Below are positions 17,420 through 26,638 of a stretch of DNA of 59,922 bases, piece by piece (the first letter of the stretch is position 1; every line of letters starts with the position of its first letter). The stretch is taken from assembly GCA_945897825.1 (NCBI GenBank), contig CAMDGX010000017.1, positions 1 through 59,922 of the forward strand, given 5' to 3'. Below the pieces are notes generated by a model. That model saw only the letters and a program-made list of their open reading frames with translations. It ran no database searches and was not told the DNA's origin. The position numbers and the translations under genes are program-made. The DNA is from Asaia bogorensis (GTDB lineage: Bacteria > Pseudomonadota > Alphaproteobacteria > Acetobacterales > Acetobacteraceae).

Positions 17420-17860
17420 TTAGGGCATGGGGACGCGGACCGGAAACCGGGCATCAAAAAATGCGGCGGGTGGCGCGCGGGCGGCTTCGGCGGGGATGAG
17501 GCGGAGCCTGCGCGGGCGCCGGCGCATGCCGCGGTTGGGGCCGGGGCCGATGACCCAGAGGAGCGGGTGCTCGCAGACGAGGTGGGTGCCGTCGGTGGCC
17601 AGGCGGGGGCGCAGGTCGGGCGTGGGGTGGCTGGTATCCGAGTGGGGGGAGGTGGCGAGGAGGGCGAGCGCATACGGGCTCGGCTGCGACGGATGGGCAT
17701 GGCGGGTGCGCCAGGCGCGGGGCAGGCGGCCGCACAGGACCGCGAGCAGATGCAGCAGCAGGGATTCCAGCACCAGGGCGATGGGCGCACCTGTCCCGCC
17801 CGCTGGCGCGGTGGGCGGCAGGCGGGGCCGGGTTGCTGGGATATGTGTCATCGGCGGCAT
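17420..17860 (-). CDS. Doubtful Pro/Arg-rich hypothetical ORF, possibly a decayed relative of 52466-52942
   Basis: A 146-codon frame starts in an AT-rich patch (17862-17880, containing the palindrome CTAAC-A-GTTAG) and ends in another (17400-17420). A helical stretch (ALVLESLLLHLL) is followed by low-complexity Pro/Arg. The minus-strand 3' end reads TTGTTACGATATCG, very like TTGTTACGTTTTCG at the end of the ORF at 52466-52942. In another frame it would read HALIVTISN-stop, like HAFFVTFS-stop in the other locus. It may be a frameshifted copy of the same family. Coding status is uncertain. Confidence 0.3.
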   Translation of the reverse strand: MPPMTHIPATRPRLPPTAPAGGTGAPIALVLESLLLHLLAVLCGRLPRAWRTRHAHPSQPSPYALALLATSPHSDTSHPTPDLRPRLATDGTHLVCEHPLLWVIGPGPNRGMRRRPRRLRLIPAEAARAPPAAFFDARFPVRVPMP

Positions 17861-17967
17861 AATAACTAACAGTTAGTCGTGGTGCAAGGGAATTGCACTC
17901 CGTACGTACACGCAGGTCGGGCGTTCGGCTGGCCTGGAGGCCGACCTGATAGACGGTCGGCTTCTAC

Positions 17968-18137
17968 CCTAGGTTTCTGATAAGGAACGCAAATCTTCCG
18001 ACCGGATGATTCCATCCGGTCGGATATTGCTCTAGAGCGAAAGCCGACCTGATAGAGGTCGGCCCTCGCTCTAGCGTGCTGATCAAGAACGCAAATCTTC
18101 CGACCGGACGATTCCGTCCGGTCGGATATTGCTCTAG
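17968..18137. repeat. CTAG-capped dispersed repeats, three units in tandem
   Basis: Unit 1 (17968-18034) and unit 3 (18070-18137) are near-identical, with AACGCAAATCTTCCGACCGG and a CCGACCGGA...TCCGGTCGG hairpin, ending GATATTGCTCTAG. Between them is the hairpin unit CTAGAGCGAAAGCCGACC / GGTCGGCCCTCGCTCTAG. Adjacent units share their CTAG. The last CTAG contains the TAG stop of the minus-strand SPFH gene. More degenerate material (17915-17966) precedes it. The same units lie at 8083-8190. Confidence 0.8.
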
Positions 18138-18967
18138 GTGGCGGCCTCCGTCTCGGGCGGGGCGTCTGCGGATTCGTCGGGTGGGATGGGAACGAGGCCG
18201 GTGGCGCCGCCGAGGACAATGGTCGGGCGGGACTTGCCCTGGGCGGGTTGCAGGGCGTGCAGCAGGCGCAGGTTCATCAGGGCGGGGTTGCCCTTCAGCA
18301 TGCGGGCCGAATTGGCGAGGCTGCGCAGGACGGCCTGTTCGCCGCGGGCGCGTTCGAGGGCGGCCTGGGCTTCGCGGCGGATGCGTTCGGTATCGGTGAG
18401 CATGCGCCGGACGTCGGACGCGAGGATGAGGTCGCGGGTTTCGGCGGCGTGGATGTCCAGGCCGTCGACGAGGGGGGAGGCGCGGACAGCCTGGGCGAAC
18501 TCGGTGTCGAGCGCGGGGCGGGGGCCGAGGAGGTCGTCGAGCGTGTGGGCGTTGATGACGAGGCGCAGGGCCTGGGTGGCGGCGAGGCGGATGCGTTCCT
18601 CGGGGGAGGTGGCGTTGGCGTCGAGCACCTGTTTCAGGTTTTCGGGGGGGAGGCGCCAGGTGACGAGGGCGGAGAGGCGGACGGCGAAGCGGTCGGCGCT
18701 GAGGGCTTCCTGGGGCTGAATGGGGAAGGTCTGCGGGATGATGGTCTGGACGCGCCAGAGCCGGCCGGCTGGCACGCGGTAGCGCCCGGGGGGCAATTCG
18801 CGCTGGAAGCGGCCGCCGTCGTAGAGCAGGCCGTGCTCCCAGGGCTGGATGACCAGGCGATGCTGGGCGCGCCAGATCGCGCGCAGGATCAGGAAGGCGA
18901 CGGCGACGAGGGCGGCAATGGCAGGGACGAGGAGCCCTGGGGCGAGGAAGGGCTCGGTCTGTTCCAT
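18134..18967 (-). CDS. SPFH/band-7 domain membrane protein
   Basis: This 277-residue protein has one N-terminal membrane helix (about 10-30) and an SPFH/prohibitin-like domain (about 40-230; GLLYDGGRFQRELPPGRYRV, then LVTWRLPPENLKQVLD). A short helical region rich in ERARGEQA follows. SPFH proteins form membrane microdomain scaffolds, often regulating proteases or transporters. ATG 18967 is placed just before the hydrophobic helix; an upstream in-frame ATG at 18985 cannot be excluded. The stop codon lies in a CTAG repeat. Confidence 0.8.
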   Translation of the reverse strand: MEQTEPFLAPGLLVPAIAALVAVAFLILRAIWRAQHRLVIQPWEHGLLYDGGRFQRELPPGRYRVPAGRLWRVQTIIPQTFPIQPQEALSADRFAVRLSALVTWRLPPENLKQVLDANATSPEERIRLAATQALRLVINAHTLDDLLGPRPALDTEFAQAVRASPLVDGLDIHAAETRDLILASDVRRMLTDTERIRREAQAALERARGEQAVLRSLANSARMLKGNPALMNLRLLHALQPAQGKSRPTIVLGGATGLVPIPPDESADAPPETEAAT

Positions 18968-19233
18968 GGCGCAATTCTTGCGCATCGGCACGGGGGCTTC
19001 AAGGCAGGGGGAAGCACCCCGGCGCCGCATTCCCTTGGCGGGCGATGGCCCCGGAGGGCACCGCGCAGGGCCGCGGGAAGGCACGATGGCGCCGGGGGCC
19101 AAGATGCCCTGCGGCAGGAGAAGGCGAATCGCCCTCGGACACGGCCCTGGGGCTGGCCAGGGGACCTAGGGCCGCTGCGCCGGTCGGCCGTGACGTCTCG
19201 AAGGTAGGGCAGGGAAGACAGGGAAGGAAAGGT

Positions 19234-19373
19234 CTTCTTTTTCTGAAGAAAAAGAAGCAAAAAGACTTTCATCCATTTCAAGTGTAGACGCCCCGCCTTC
19301 CCGGGGAGGAAGGCGGGGCGGTAAATTCGTGAATGGAGGAAAGTTTTTTGGTTCTTTTTTTTCAAAAAAGAAC
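19234..19373 (-). repeat. Three-stem AT-rich palindromic element, copy c
   Basis: The B-type hairpin is first and the A-type hairpin last, as in copy b. The core is longer and carries a perfect GC hairpin, CGCCCCGCCTTCC (19289-19301) with GGAAGGCGGGGCG (19308-19320). It lies between the ornithine decarboxylase stop and the SPFH gene, both on the minus strand. The remaining 18968-19233 stretch shows no gene or clear signal. Confidence 0.88.
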
Positions 19374-19385
19374 CGCTTGCTTACT

Positions 19386-20513
19386 TCAGATGTAGTGCTC
19401 CGCCAGCGGGGCGAAGCCGTTGAAGCGCTGGCTGGCGTAGGTGGTGACGTAGGCGCCGGTGCTGAGGAGTTCGACGCGGTCGCCGCTGCGCAGGGCTAGG
19501 GGGAGGCGGTAGTTGGACTTCTCGTAGAGGATATCCGCGCCGTCGCAGGTGGGGCCGGCGATGGCCACGGGGCCGGTTTCGGTGCCGTCGTGCGGGGTGG
19601 CGATGCGGTACTTGATGGCTTCGCCCTCGGTTTCGGCGAGGCCCCCGAAGCGGCCGATGTCGAGATAGACCCAGCGGGTGGGGTCGTCGCCCTTGCGGGC
19701 GACGAGGACGACTTCGGCGGCGACCACGCCGGCGTCGCCGACGACGGAGCGGCCGGGCTCGATCAGGATGTCGGGGAGGGCGTTGCCGAAATGCTCGACC
19801 ATGGCGCCCATGATCGCCTGGGCGAAGGCGTCGATGCCGGGGACCTCGTCGCGGTAGCGGATCGGGAAGCCGCCGCCGAGGTTGACCATGCGCAGGTTGA
19901 CGCCGGCTGCCTTCAGGTCGGTGAAGAGCATGGCGACCTTGGCAATAGCGACTTCGTAGCTGCCGGTGGTGGTTTGCTGGCTGCCGACGTGGAAGGACAG
20001 GCCGCAGGGGTCGAGGCCGAGGTCGGCGGCGCGGAGCATGAGGGCGCGGGCATGCTCGACGGTGGTGCCGAACTTGCGCGAGAGCGGCCAATCGGCGCCG
20101 GCGTTCTCGACGAGGATCCGGCAATAGACCTGGCTGCCGGGGGCGTGGATGGCGAGCTTTTCGAGTTCCTCGTCGGAATCGAAGGCGAACATGGTGACGC
20201 CGGCCTTGTGGGCGCGCTGGATGGCGCTGACCTTCTTGACGGTGTTGCCGAAGCTGATCGCGTCGGGCGTGGCGCCGGCGGCGAGGCAGGCGTCGACTTC
20301 CTCGATGCCGGCGGCGTCGAATCGGGAGCCGAGGCCGACCAGGCGGTCGAGGATCTGCGGCGCGGGGTTTGCCTTCACCGCGTAGTAGATCTGCGCGAGC
20401 GGCAGGGCATCGCGGATGGCGCGGAAGTTTGCTTCCACGCGGTCGATATCCAACACCAGGCACGGCGTTGCCGGCTGATGGTCAGCAAGGAATCGGGCGA
20501 TTTTTGCATTCAT
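19386..20513 (-). CDS. Ornithine/lysine decarboxylase, alanine-racemase-fold type
   Basis: This 375-residue PLP enzyme belongs to the eukaryotic-type (group IV) ornithine decarboxylase family, which makes putrescine. The PLP lysine is in YYAVKANPAP (Lys47). Other signatures are FDAAGIEEVDACLAAG, FHVGSQQ, NLGGGFP, EPGRSVVGDAG, and AGPTCDGADIL, with the active-site Cys near 323. The alphaproteobacterial enzyme can also accept lysine. The ATG at 20513 follows a G-rich Shine-Dalgarno. A hairpin 22 bp upstream may be part of a regulatory leader. Confidence 0.9.
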   Translation of the reverse strand: MNAKIARFLADHQPATPCLVLDIDRVEANFRAIRDALPLAQIYYAVKANPAPQILDRLVGLGSRFDAAGIEEVDACLAAGATPDAISFGNTVKKVSAIQRAHKAGVTMFAFDSDEELEKLAIHAPGSQVYCRILVENAGADWPLSRKFGTTVEHARALMLRAADLGLDPCGLSFHVGSQQTTTGSYEVAIAKVAMLFTDLKAAGVNLRMVNLGGGFPIRYRDEVPGIDAFAQAIMGAMVEHFGNALPDILIEPGRSVVGDAGVVAAEVVLVARKGDDPTRWVYLDIGRFGGLAETEGEAIKYRIATPHDGTETGPVAIAGPTCDGADILYEKSNYRLPLALRSGDRVELLSTGAYVTTYASQRFNGFAPLAEHYI

Positions 20514-20533
20514 CGCGCGGTACCCCCCATTGT

Positions 20534-20557
20534 CGTCCGCCTGTTCAGGCGACGGAC
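20534..20557 (-). promoter_or_regulatory. Leader hairpin upstream of ornithine decarboxylase
   Basis: On the minus strand GTCCGTCGCCTG-AA-CAGGCGGAC forms a stable stem-loop about 22 bp before the ATG, next to the ribosome-binding site. Alphaproteobacterial ornithine decarboxylase genes are known to carry a structured leader (the speF motif); whether this belongs to it was not tested. The rest of 20558-20901 has no convincing gene. Confidence 0.35.
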
Positions 20558-20901
20558 GAAAGTTGCGAAACGGTCGAACGAACCAGCGACCAGACGGATT
20601 GGCCCGTGCGCAGAAACCCCTGCGTCGGGACCCGGAGTGCCAGAACGCTTGACGTCGTTACGTAACCCTAGGGAGTTCAGCACGGGCCGGCCGGCGGGGC
20701 CGGGCGGTAGCGTTGAACAAGGCGGGCCAGAGGCACGTGCGTTGCTGCGTGAGGGGGCAAATAGGACCCCCTCCCCCCCGGCGCAAGTGGTTTTTTTGAT
20801 CGCGGCGCGGCGCCCGCACCCCTGGCGCCGGGGCGCCGCATGTGGTGGGTGGATGGCAGGCAGCAGGTGGGGCCCATGGGTTGACCGACGGTGTTCGCGC
20901 G

Positions 20902-21774
20902 ATGGACGAGGATGGCACGCTGTATGGCCGCGGCTGGTGGGCGGCGGTGGTGCGGACCTTCTGGCGGATCCAGTCGCACCGGACGGGGCTGGTGGCGGCG
21001 GGGTGCGCGTTCTTCGCGACGCTGGCGCTGTTTCCGGCGCTGTCGATGCTGGTTTCGCTGTATGGGCTGGCGTTCGATCCGTACAGCGTGGCGACGCAGC
21101 TGGAGCTGCTGGAGGGGCTGCTGCCGCCGGATGCCTATACGCTGATCGCGCGGCAGGTGCAGGACCTGGTGGGGCGGCCGCGGGCGACGCTGGGGTGGAG
21201 CCTGGCGGTTTCGGGGGCGGTGGCGCTGTGGTCGGCCTCGACGGGGACGAAGTCGATGATCGCGGCGGTCAACATCGCGTATGACGAGGAGGACCGGCGC
21301 AGCATCCTGGGGTTCCAGCTGATCGGGATCGCGATGACGGCCGCCTCGATCGTGGCGGCGATCGTGACGGTGGGGGTGCTGGTGGCGCTGCCGCGGCTGG
21401 TTGACGTGCTGGGGCTGCCGAGCGGCACGGCGGTGCTGGTGCGCTGGGTGAGCCTGCTGGTGCTGGTGCTGTTCGTGTTCGCCTCGCTGGCGTTCCTGTA
21501 TGCGGCGGGGCCGTCGCGGGTGCGGGGGCATCGGCGGCGGGTGTTGCCGGGGGTGATGCTGGCGACGCTGCTGTGGCTGGTGTCGAGCTGGCTGTTCACG
21601 ATCTATGCGACGGAGCTGGCGAGCTTCGATGCGGTGTATGGGCCGCTGGCGGCGGTGGCGGCGGTGATGCTGTGGTTCTGGGTGTCGGCCTATGTGGTGC
21701 TGCTGGGGGCGGAGCTGAACTCGGCGCTGGAGAAGACGATGGTGGAGGAGGCGGCGGCGCAGGAGTCGGGCTGA
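20902..21774 (+). CDS. YihY/BrkB-family inner-membrane protein
   Basis: This 290-residue protein with six hydrophobic helices shows YihY signatures: GLVAAGCAFFATLALFPALS near the N-terminus, LWSASTGTKSMIAAVNIAYD in the middle and FDAVYGPLAAVAAVMLWFW near the end. Function is unresolved. Earlier ribonuclease BN naming is not supported for this family. The start at ATG 20902 lacks an obvious Shine-Dalgarno; an in-frame TTG at 20881 is possible. Codons are unusually G-ending. Confidence 0.85.
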   Translation: MDEDGTLYGRGWWAAVVRTFWRIQSHRTGLVAAGCAFFATLALFPALSMLVSLYGLAFDPYSVATQLELLEGLLPPDAYTLIARQVQDLVGRPRATLGWSLAVSGAVALWSASTGTKSMIAAVNIAYDEEDRRSILGFQLIGIAMTAASIVAAIVTVGVLVALPRLVDVLGLPSGTAVLVRWVSLLVLVLFVFASLAFLYAAGPSRVRGHRRRVLPGVMLATLLWLVSSWLFTIYATELASFDAVYGPLAAVAAVMLWFWVSAYVVLLGAELNSALEKTMVEEAAAQESG

Positions 21775-21842
21775 GAGGGGTTTGCCAGGGCGGCTGGTAG
21801 CCTCTAGGAATCGTGCAGGAAACGACGGGAAGGATGCGCTCC

Positions 21843-22661
21843 ATGGCGGCTGTGGTGAACCCCAACGGAACCCTCAAGGGCAAGGTCGCGCTGGTGACAG
21901 GCGCGAGCCGCGGGATCGGCGAGGCGGTGGCGGTGCGCCTCGCGATGGAGGGGGCGCGGGTGGTGTGCACCGCGCGCACGACGGACCAGGCGGAGAGCCG
22001 CCTGCCGGGGACGGTCAACGACACCGTGGAACGGATCAAGCGCGCGGGCGGGGTGGCGATGGCGGTGAAGGCCGACCTGGCGCAGGAGCGGGACCGGGAG
22101 CGGCTGGTGGAGGAGGCGGTGGGCGCCTATGGGCCGGTGGATATCCTGGTGAACAACGCGGCGGTGACGTTCTTCATTCCGATCGAGACGTTCCCCACCA
22201 AGCGGTTCGACCTGATGATGGAGGTTCAGGTGTGGGCGGCGCTGCACCTGTCGCAGCTGGTGTTGCCGGCGATGCGGGCGAAGAAGGCCGGGGCGATCGT
22301 GACGCTGTCGTCCGGGGCGGCGATCCATCCGGTGAAGCCCTATGAGGGGGCGCGGCCGGGGGGGACGGTGTACGGGATGTGCAAGGCGGCGCTGGAGCGG
22401 TTCTCGACCGGGCTGGCGGCGGAGGTCTATGCCGACAACATCTCGGTGAACGCGATCTCGCCGGGGCTGGTGGCGACGCCGGGGGTGGCGGTGCATGGGC
22501 TGATCAACGAGGCGACGAAGCATCGGGTGTCGCCGATCGAGAACATCGCCGAGGCGGTGTACCAGATCGTGACGCGGGACCCGAAGGCAATGACGGGGCG
22601 GATCGACCATGCGGCGCCGTTCCTGGCGGAGCTGGGCGTGGCGCCTTCCGAGCTGGTCTAG
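21843..22661 (+). CDS. Short-chain dehydrogenase/reductase
   Basis: This 272-residue Rossmann-fold SDR has the NAD(P) motif TGASRGIGEA (about 20-29), the structural NNAA motif and an active-site pattern of Ser in TLSSGAA with Tyr/Lys in YGMCK. About ten extra residues (PYEGARPGGT) separate the Ser and Tyr regions. ATG 21843 is chosen with AAGG 9 bp upstream; GTG 21813 and ATG 21834 are alternatives. The gene begins about 70 bp after yihY, with no recognisable pathway partner, so the substrate is unknown. Confidence 0.85.
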   Translation: MAAVVNPNGTLKGKVALVTGASRGIGEAVAVRLAMEGARVVCTARTTDQAESRLPGTVNDTVERIKRAGGVAMAVKADLAQERDRERLVEEAVGAYGPVDILVNNAAVTFFIPIETFPTKRFDLMMEVQVWAALHLSQLVLPAMRAKKAGAIVTLSSGAAIHPVKPYEGARPGGTVYGMCKAALERFSTGLAAEVYADNISVNAISPGLVATPGVAVHGLINEATKHRVSPIENIAEAVYQIVTRDPKAMTGRIDHAAPFLAELGVAPSELV

Positions 22662-22785
22662 GCCGCGAGGGCGGGGCGCCCGCCGGGGCTTTGCGCCGCG
22701 GGCCCCCATCCGCCACGGGCGCGGGGTTGTGATGGGGCGGTGGGCGGGGGGCGGCGTTTTCCGGGTGATGCCCGGGAGGTTGGCC

Positions 22786-23235
22786 ATGACGATGCCGTCC
22801 GAGTTTGCCGCGCGGCTTCTGGCCGGGATGTCCGATGCGGTGGTTCATGCGGATGCGCAGGGGCGCATCGTGGTGTGGGCCGGCGGGGCGGAGCGGATCT
22901 TCGGGTTCAGCGCGGCCGAGGCGGTTGGGCAGTCGCTCGACGTCATCATCCCCGAGGGGCTGCGGGGGCGGCACTGGGAGGGGTATCGCTCGACCATGGC
23001 GACGGGGGAGTCGCGCTATGGGGCCGGCGACCTGCTGTCGGTGCCGGCGCTTCGCAAGGATGGGGGGCGGATTTCGGTGGAGTTCACCATCGTGCCGTTC
23101 AAGGACGCGGATGGGCGGATGGAGGGGGTGTGCGCGGTGATGCGCGACGTGACGGCTCGGTTCGAGGAGGTTCGGGCGCTGAAGCGGGAAGTGGCGGGGT
23201 TGCGGGGGGCGGCGGCTCCGCGCGGCCCTACCTGA
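22786..23235 (+). CDS. Stand-alone PAS-domain protein
   Basis: This 149-residue protein consists almost only of a PAS domain (about 8-122; [20 protein letters not shown], then [18 protein letters not shown] and [20 protein letters not shown]) and a short C-terminal helix. There is no kinase, GGDEF or DNA-binding output. GGGAGG 6 bp upstream fixes the ATG at 22786. It may sense a ligand or redox state and act on a partner elsewhere. Its 3' end overlaps thiG tail to tail by 8 bp. Confidence 0.8.
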   Translation: MTMPSEFAARLLAGMSDAVVHADAQGRIVVWAGGAERIFGFSAAEAVGQSLDVIIPEGLRGRHWEGYRSTMATGESRYGAGDLLSVPALRKDGGRISVEFTIVPFKDADGRMEGVCAVMRDVTARFEEVRALKREVAGLRGAAAPRGPT

Positions 23236-24025
23236 TCAGTCCACCAAGCGGGCTCGACGGGTCGGCGCCCATGCGGCGGGGCATGCGGCCGGCGCGGTGG
23301 GCGAGGCGGCCGGCTTCGACAGCGGCTTTCATGGCTTTGGCCATGAGGATCGGGTTTTGCGCGTGGGCGATGGCGGAGTTGAGCAGGACCGCGGTGCAGC
23401 CGAGTTCCATGCCGATGGCGGCGTCCGACGCGGTGCCGACGCCGGCGTCGACGAGGACGGGGACCTTGGCCTGTTCGATGATGAGGGAGAGCATGGCGGG
23501 GTTTTGGATGCCGAGGCCGGAGCCGATCGGGGCGCCGAGCGGCATGATGGCGACGCAGCCCATCTGTTCCAGGCGGTGGGCGGCCAGCGGGTCGTCGGCG
23601 CAATAGACCATGACCTCGAAGCCATCCTTGATGAGGGCTTCGGCGGCTTCGAAGGTGCCGGGCATGTCGGGGTAGAGGTGGGGCGGGGGGCCGAGGACTT
23701 CGAGCTTGACCAGGTTCCAGCCGCCGGCCTCGCGGGCCAGGCGCAGGGTGCGGACCGCTTCGTTGGCGGTGTGGCAGCCGGCGGTGTTGGGCAGGTAGGT
23801 GTATTTCTTGGGGTCCACGTAGTCCTGCAGCATCGGCGCCTTGGGGTCGGACAGGTTCACGCGGCGGACGGCGACGGTGACCATATCCGCACCTGAGGCC
23901 TCGATGGCGGCGGCGGTTTCCTCGAGGTCCTTGTAGCGGCCGGTGCCGACGACGAGGCGGGAGCGGAAGCTGCGGCCGGCGACGGTCCAGAGGTCGTCGG
24001 CGTCGGTCGCGATGGCATGGTCCAT
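23228..24025 (-). CDS. thiG: Thiazole synthase
   Basis: This 265-residue TIM-barrel enzyme forms the thiamin thiazole from 1-deoxy-D-xylulose 5-phosphate, dehydroglycine and ThiS thiocarboxylate. Signatures are [41 protein letters not shown] (Schiff-base Lys), [18 protein letters not shown], and [19 protein letters not shown]. It lies 3 bp downstream of thiS, so translation is coupled. No thiO/thiH or thiE is in the window. Confidence 0.95.
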   Translation of the reverse strand: MDHAIATDADDLWTVAGRSFRSRLVVGTGRYKDLEETAAAIEASGADMVTVAVRRVNLSDPKAPMLQDYVDPKKYTYLPNTAGCHTANEAVRTLRLAREAGGWNLVKLEVLGPPPHLYPDMPGTFEAAEALIKDGFEVMVYCADDPLAAHRLEQMGCVAIMPLGAPIGSGLGIQNPAMLSLIIEQAKVPVLVDAGVGTASDAAIGMELGCTAVLLNSAIAHAQNPILMAKAMKAAVEAGRLAHRAGRMPRRMGADPSSPLGGLIR

Positions 24026-24028
24026 GGG

Positions 24029-24256
24029 TCAGCCCCCTCCGATGAAGTGGACGATCTCGAGGCTGTCGCCGGGCTCGAGCCGGGTGGTGGCGTAGGCCGA
24101 GCGCGGCACGATGGCCTCGTTGCGCTCGACGGCGACCTTGCGCCCGTCCAGGCCCAGCGTGGCGAGCAGGTCGGCCACCGTCATGGCGGCGGACAGCGGG
24201 CGCTGCTCGCCGTTGACGGTGAAGGTCGGCAGGGTGGCCTGGCGCGCGTCGGTCAT
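24029..24256 (-). CDS. thiS: Sulfur-carrier protein ThiS
   Basis: This 75-residue ubiquitin-fold protein ends in the required Gly-Gly (FIGGG), the site adenylated by ThiF and converted to the thiocarboxylate that donates sulfur in thiazole synthesis. TVADLLATLGLDGRKVAVERN is the usual core. The start at ATG 24256 gives family length. It is immediately upstream of thiG and divergent from aroQ (110 bp). Confidence 0.92.
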   Translation of the reverse strand: MTDARQATLPTFTVNGEQRPLSAAMTVADLLATLGLDGRKVAVERNEAIVPRSAYATTRLEPGDSLEIVHFIGGG

Positions 24257-24365
24257 GCGGGAAGTATGGGCATGCGCCGGTGCATCGACAAGAAAGCCCC
24301 GGGTGCGCCACCTTACCGGCGCGCGCATTGAAGCCATACGCCGCCGCGTGCTACGCGTCCGCGCC

Positions 24366-24818
24366 ATGCCATCCCTCCCGCTGATCGCTGTGCTCAACGG
24401 CCCGAACATGAACATGCTCGGCCTGCGCCAGCCGCACCTGTACGGCAGCGCCACGCTCGACGACGTGGAGGCGCTGTGCGCGGAGGCGGCGGAGGGGCTG
24501 GGGCTGGCGATCGATTTCCGCCAGACCAACGGCGAGGGCGAGCTGATCACCTGGGTGCACCAGTGCCGCGGCCGGGCGGCGGGGATCGTGATCAATCCGG
24601 CCGGCTACACCACCACCTCGATCGCGCTGATGGACGCGCTGCTGGCAACCGAGTTGCCGGTGATCGAGGTTCACATCACCAACATCCATCGCCGCGAGGA
24701 GTTTCGCCAGCACTCCTACGTCTCGAAGGCGGCGGTCGGCGTGATCTGCGGCCTGGGCGTGGGCGGCTATGCGCTGGCCCTGCAGGCCATGGCGGACATC
24801 CTGGAGCAGCTTCCATGA
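24366..24818 (+). CDS. aroQ: Type II 3-dehydroquinate dehydratase
   Basis: This 150-residue shikimate-pathway enzyme has the type II signatures LNGPNMNMLGLRQPHLYG (catalytic Tyr), FRQTNGEGELITWVH (Gln/Asn/Glu), INPAGYTTTS and IEVHITNIHRREEFRQHS (catalytic His). Its TGA overlaps the accB ATG (ATGA), so aroQ-accB-accC is translationally coupled, an arrangement common in alphaproteobacteria. Confidence 0.95.
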   Translation: MPSLPLIAVLNGPNMNMLGLRQPHLYGSATLDDVEALCAEAAEGLGLAIDFRQTNGEGELITWVHQCRGRAAGIVINPAGYTTTSIALMDALLATELPVIEVHITNIHRREEFRQHSYVSKAAVGVICGLGVGGYALALQAMADILEQLP

Positions 24819-25282
24819 GCCACAACAGCTTCGACCCCAAGACGGTGCGGGCGCTTGCCGAGATCCTGGCCGAGACCGGGCTCACCGAGATCGAGGTGGA
24901 GACCAAGGAGGGGCGCATCCGGCTGGCGCGCACGCCGGCGGCGGTGATGGCGCCGATGCAGGCGGCGGCGATGGCCCCGGTGGCGGCGGCGGTTCCGGCC
25001 GCTTCGATCGCCCCGGCGGCGGCGGCCGTGTCCGATGACGCCAAGCATCCGGGCGCGGTGCTGAGCCCGATGGTGGGGGTGGCCTATCTGTCGGCCGAGC
25101 CGGGGGCGGCGCCGTATGTGACGGTCGGGCAGAGCGTGGCGGTTGGGCAGACGCTGCTGCTGATCGAGGCGATGAAGACATACAACCAGATCCGCGCCCA
25201 GAAGGCCGGCACGGTGATGCGCGTGCTGGTCGAGACCGGGCAGCCGGTGGAATACGGGCAGCCGCTGCTGGTTGTGGAGTAG
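24815..25282 (+). CDS. accB: Biotin carboxyl carrier protein of acetyl-CoA carboxylase
   Basis: This 155-residue BCCP has an N-terminal helical region, an Ala/Pro-rich flexible linker (about 42-75) and a biotinyl domain with the biotinylation site Lys in EAMKTYNQI. Usual AccB sequences have EAMKMMNQI or EAMKTMNPI. The start overlaps the aroQ stop. It carries CO2 between AccC and AccAD in fatty-acid synthesis. Confidence 0.95.
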   Translation: MSHNSFDPKTVRALAEILAETGLTEIEVETKEGRIRLARTPAAVMAPMQAAAMAPVAAAVPAASIAPAAAAVSDDAKHPGAVLSPMVGVAYLSAEPGAAPYVTVGQSVAVGQTLLLIEAMKTYNQIRAQKAGTVMRVLVETGQPVEYGQPLLVVE

Positions 25283-25286
25283 GGCC

Positions 25287-26627
25287 TTGTTCAACAAGAT
25301 CCTGATCGCCAACCGCGGCGAGATCGCGCTGCGCATCCAGCGCGCCTGCCGCGAGCTGGGCATTCCGACGGTCGCGGTGCATTCGACGGCGGATGCCGAG
25401 GCGATGCATGTGCGCCTGGCCGACGAGAGCGTGTGCATCGGGCCGCCGCCGGCGCGGGACAGCTACCTGAAGGTGCCGGCGATCCTATCGGCGGCGACGA
25501 TCACCGGGGCGGATGCGATCCATCCCGGCTATGGGTTTCTTTCCGAGAATGCCGATTTCGCCGAGATGGTGGAGGCGCACGGGCTGACGTTCATCGGGCC
25601 GTCGCCGGCGCATATCCGGATGATGGGCGACAAGATCGCCGCCAAGACGGCGATGGCCTCGCTCGGCGTGCCGCTGGTGCCGGGCAGCGCGGGGGAGGTG
25701 GTGGACCTCGACGAGGCGATGGCGGTGGCAGAGCGCATCGGCTACCCGGTGCTGATCAAGGCGGCGGCGGGCGGCGGTGGGCGGGGCATGAAGGTGGCGA
25801 CCTCGGCCGAGGGGCTGGAGGAGGCGTGGCGGGTGGCGCGGGCCGAGGCCAAGGCGGCGTTCGGCAACGATGCCGTCTACATGGAGAAGTATCTCGACCG
25901 GCCGCGCCACATCGAGATGCAGGTGCTGGCCGACAGCCACGGCAACGTGGTGCATTTCGGCGAGCGCGACTGCTCGCTGCAGCGGCGCCACCAGAAGCTG
26001 CTGGAGGAGGCGGGTTCGCCCGCGATCACGCCCGCACAGCGCGACGAGCTGGGCGAGACGATCCGGGCGGGGCTTTCGAAGTTGGGCTACCGCAATGCGG
26101 GCACGCTGGAGTTCCTCTACCAGGACGGGCATTTTGCGTTCATCGAGATGAACACGCGGCTGCAGGTGGAGCATCCGGTGACCGAGATGGTCTGCGGCGT
26201 GGACCTGGTGCGCGAGCAGATCCGAATCGCGGCGGGGCAGCCGCTGGGCTACGGGCAGGCGGATGTGACGTTCAGCGGGCATGCGATCGAGTGCCGCATC
26301 ACCGCCGAGGACCCGGACACGTTCGCGGCGAGCCCGGGCAAGGTGACGGCGTATCACGCGCCGGGGGGGCTGGGGGTGCGCGTCGATTCGGCGCTGTATG
26401 CCGGGTATTCGGTGCCGCCGTTTTACGACAGTATGATCGCCAAGCTGATCGTGCATGCGCCGACGCGGGAGGAGGCGATCGCGCGGATGCGGCGCAGCCT
26501 GGCGGAGTTCGTGGTGGTGGGCGTCAAGACGACGCTTCCGCTGCATGCGCGCATCCTGGAGGACAAGACCTTCCAGTCGGGCGACTACACGATCCATTGG
26601 CTGGAACGCTTCGTCGCTGGGAAGTAG
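25287..26627 (+). CDS. accC: Biotin carboxylase of acetyl-CoA carboxylase
   Basis: This 446-residue ATP-grasp enzyme begins [15 protein letters not shown] and shows GGGGRGMKV (P-loop), [36 protein letters not shown] and [16 protein letters not shown]. It carboxylates biotin on AccB with bicarbonate and ATP. The start is probably TTG at 25287, because GGAG (in the accB stop region) lies 7 bp upstream and the encoded N-terminus then matches the family. There is no usable ATG before the conserved [11 protein letters not shown]. Confidence 0.95.
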   Translation: MFNKILIANRGEIALRIQRACRELGIPTVAVHSTADAEAMHVRLADESVCIGPPPARDSYLKVPAILSAATITGADAIHPGYGFLSENADFAEMVEAHGLTFIGPSPAHIRMMGDKIAAKTAMASLGVPLVPGSAGEVVDLDEAMAVAERIGYPVLIKAAAGGGGRGMKVATSAEGLEEAWRVARAEAKAAFGNDAVYMEKYLDRPRHIEMQVLADSHGNVVHFGERDCSLQRRHQKLLEEAGSPAITPAQRDELGETIRAGLSKLGYRNAGTLEFLYQDGHFAFIEMNTRLQVEHPVTEMVCGVDLVREQIRIAAGQPLGYGQADVTFSGHAIECRITAEDPDTFAASPGKVTAYHAPGGLGVRVDSALYAGYSVPPFYDSMIAKLIVHAPTREEAIARMRRSLAEFVVVGVKTTLPLHARILEDKTFQSGDYTIHWLERFVAGK

Positions 26628-26638
26628 CGGGGCGGGCT

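Noticed and set aside
8083-18137. Repeats considered as a CRISPR array
   Set aside because: Only a few units, with CTAG joints and no unique spacers of constant length; no cas genes.
22609-23235. A longer N-terminus for the PAS protein
   Set aside because: Upstream codons give an Arg/Trp-rich stretch, whereas GGGAGG sits 6 bp before the ATG at 22786.
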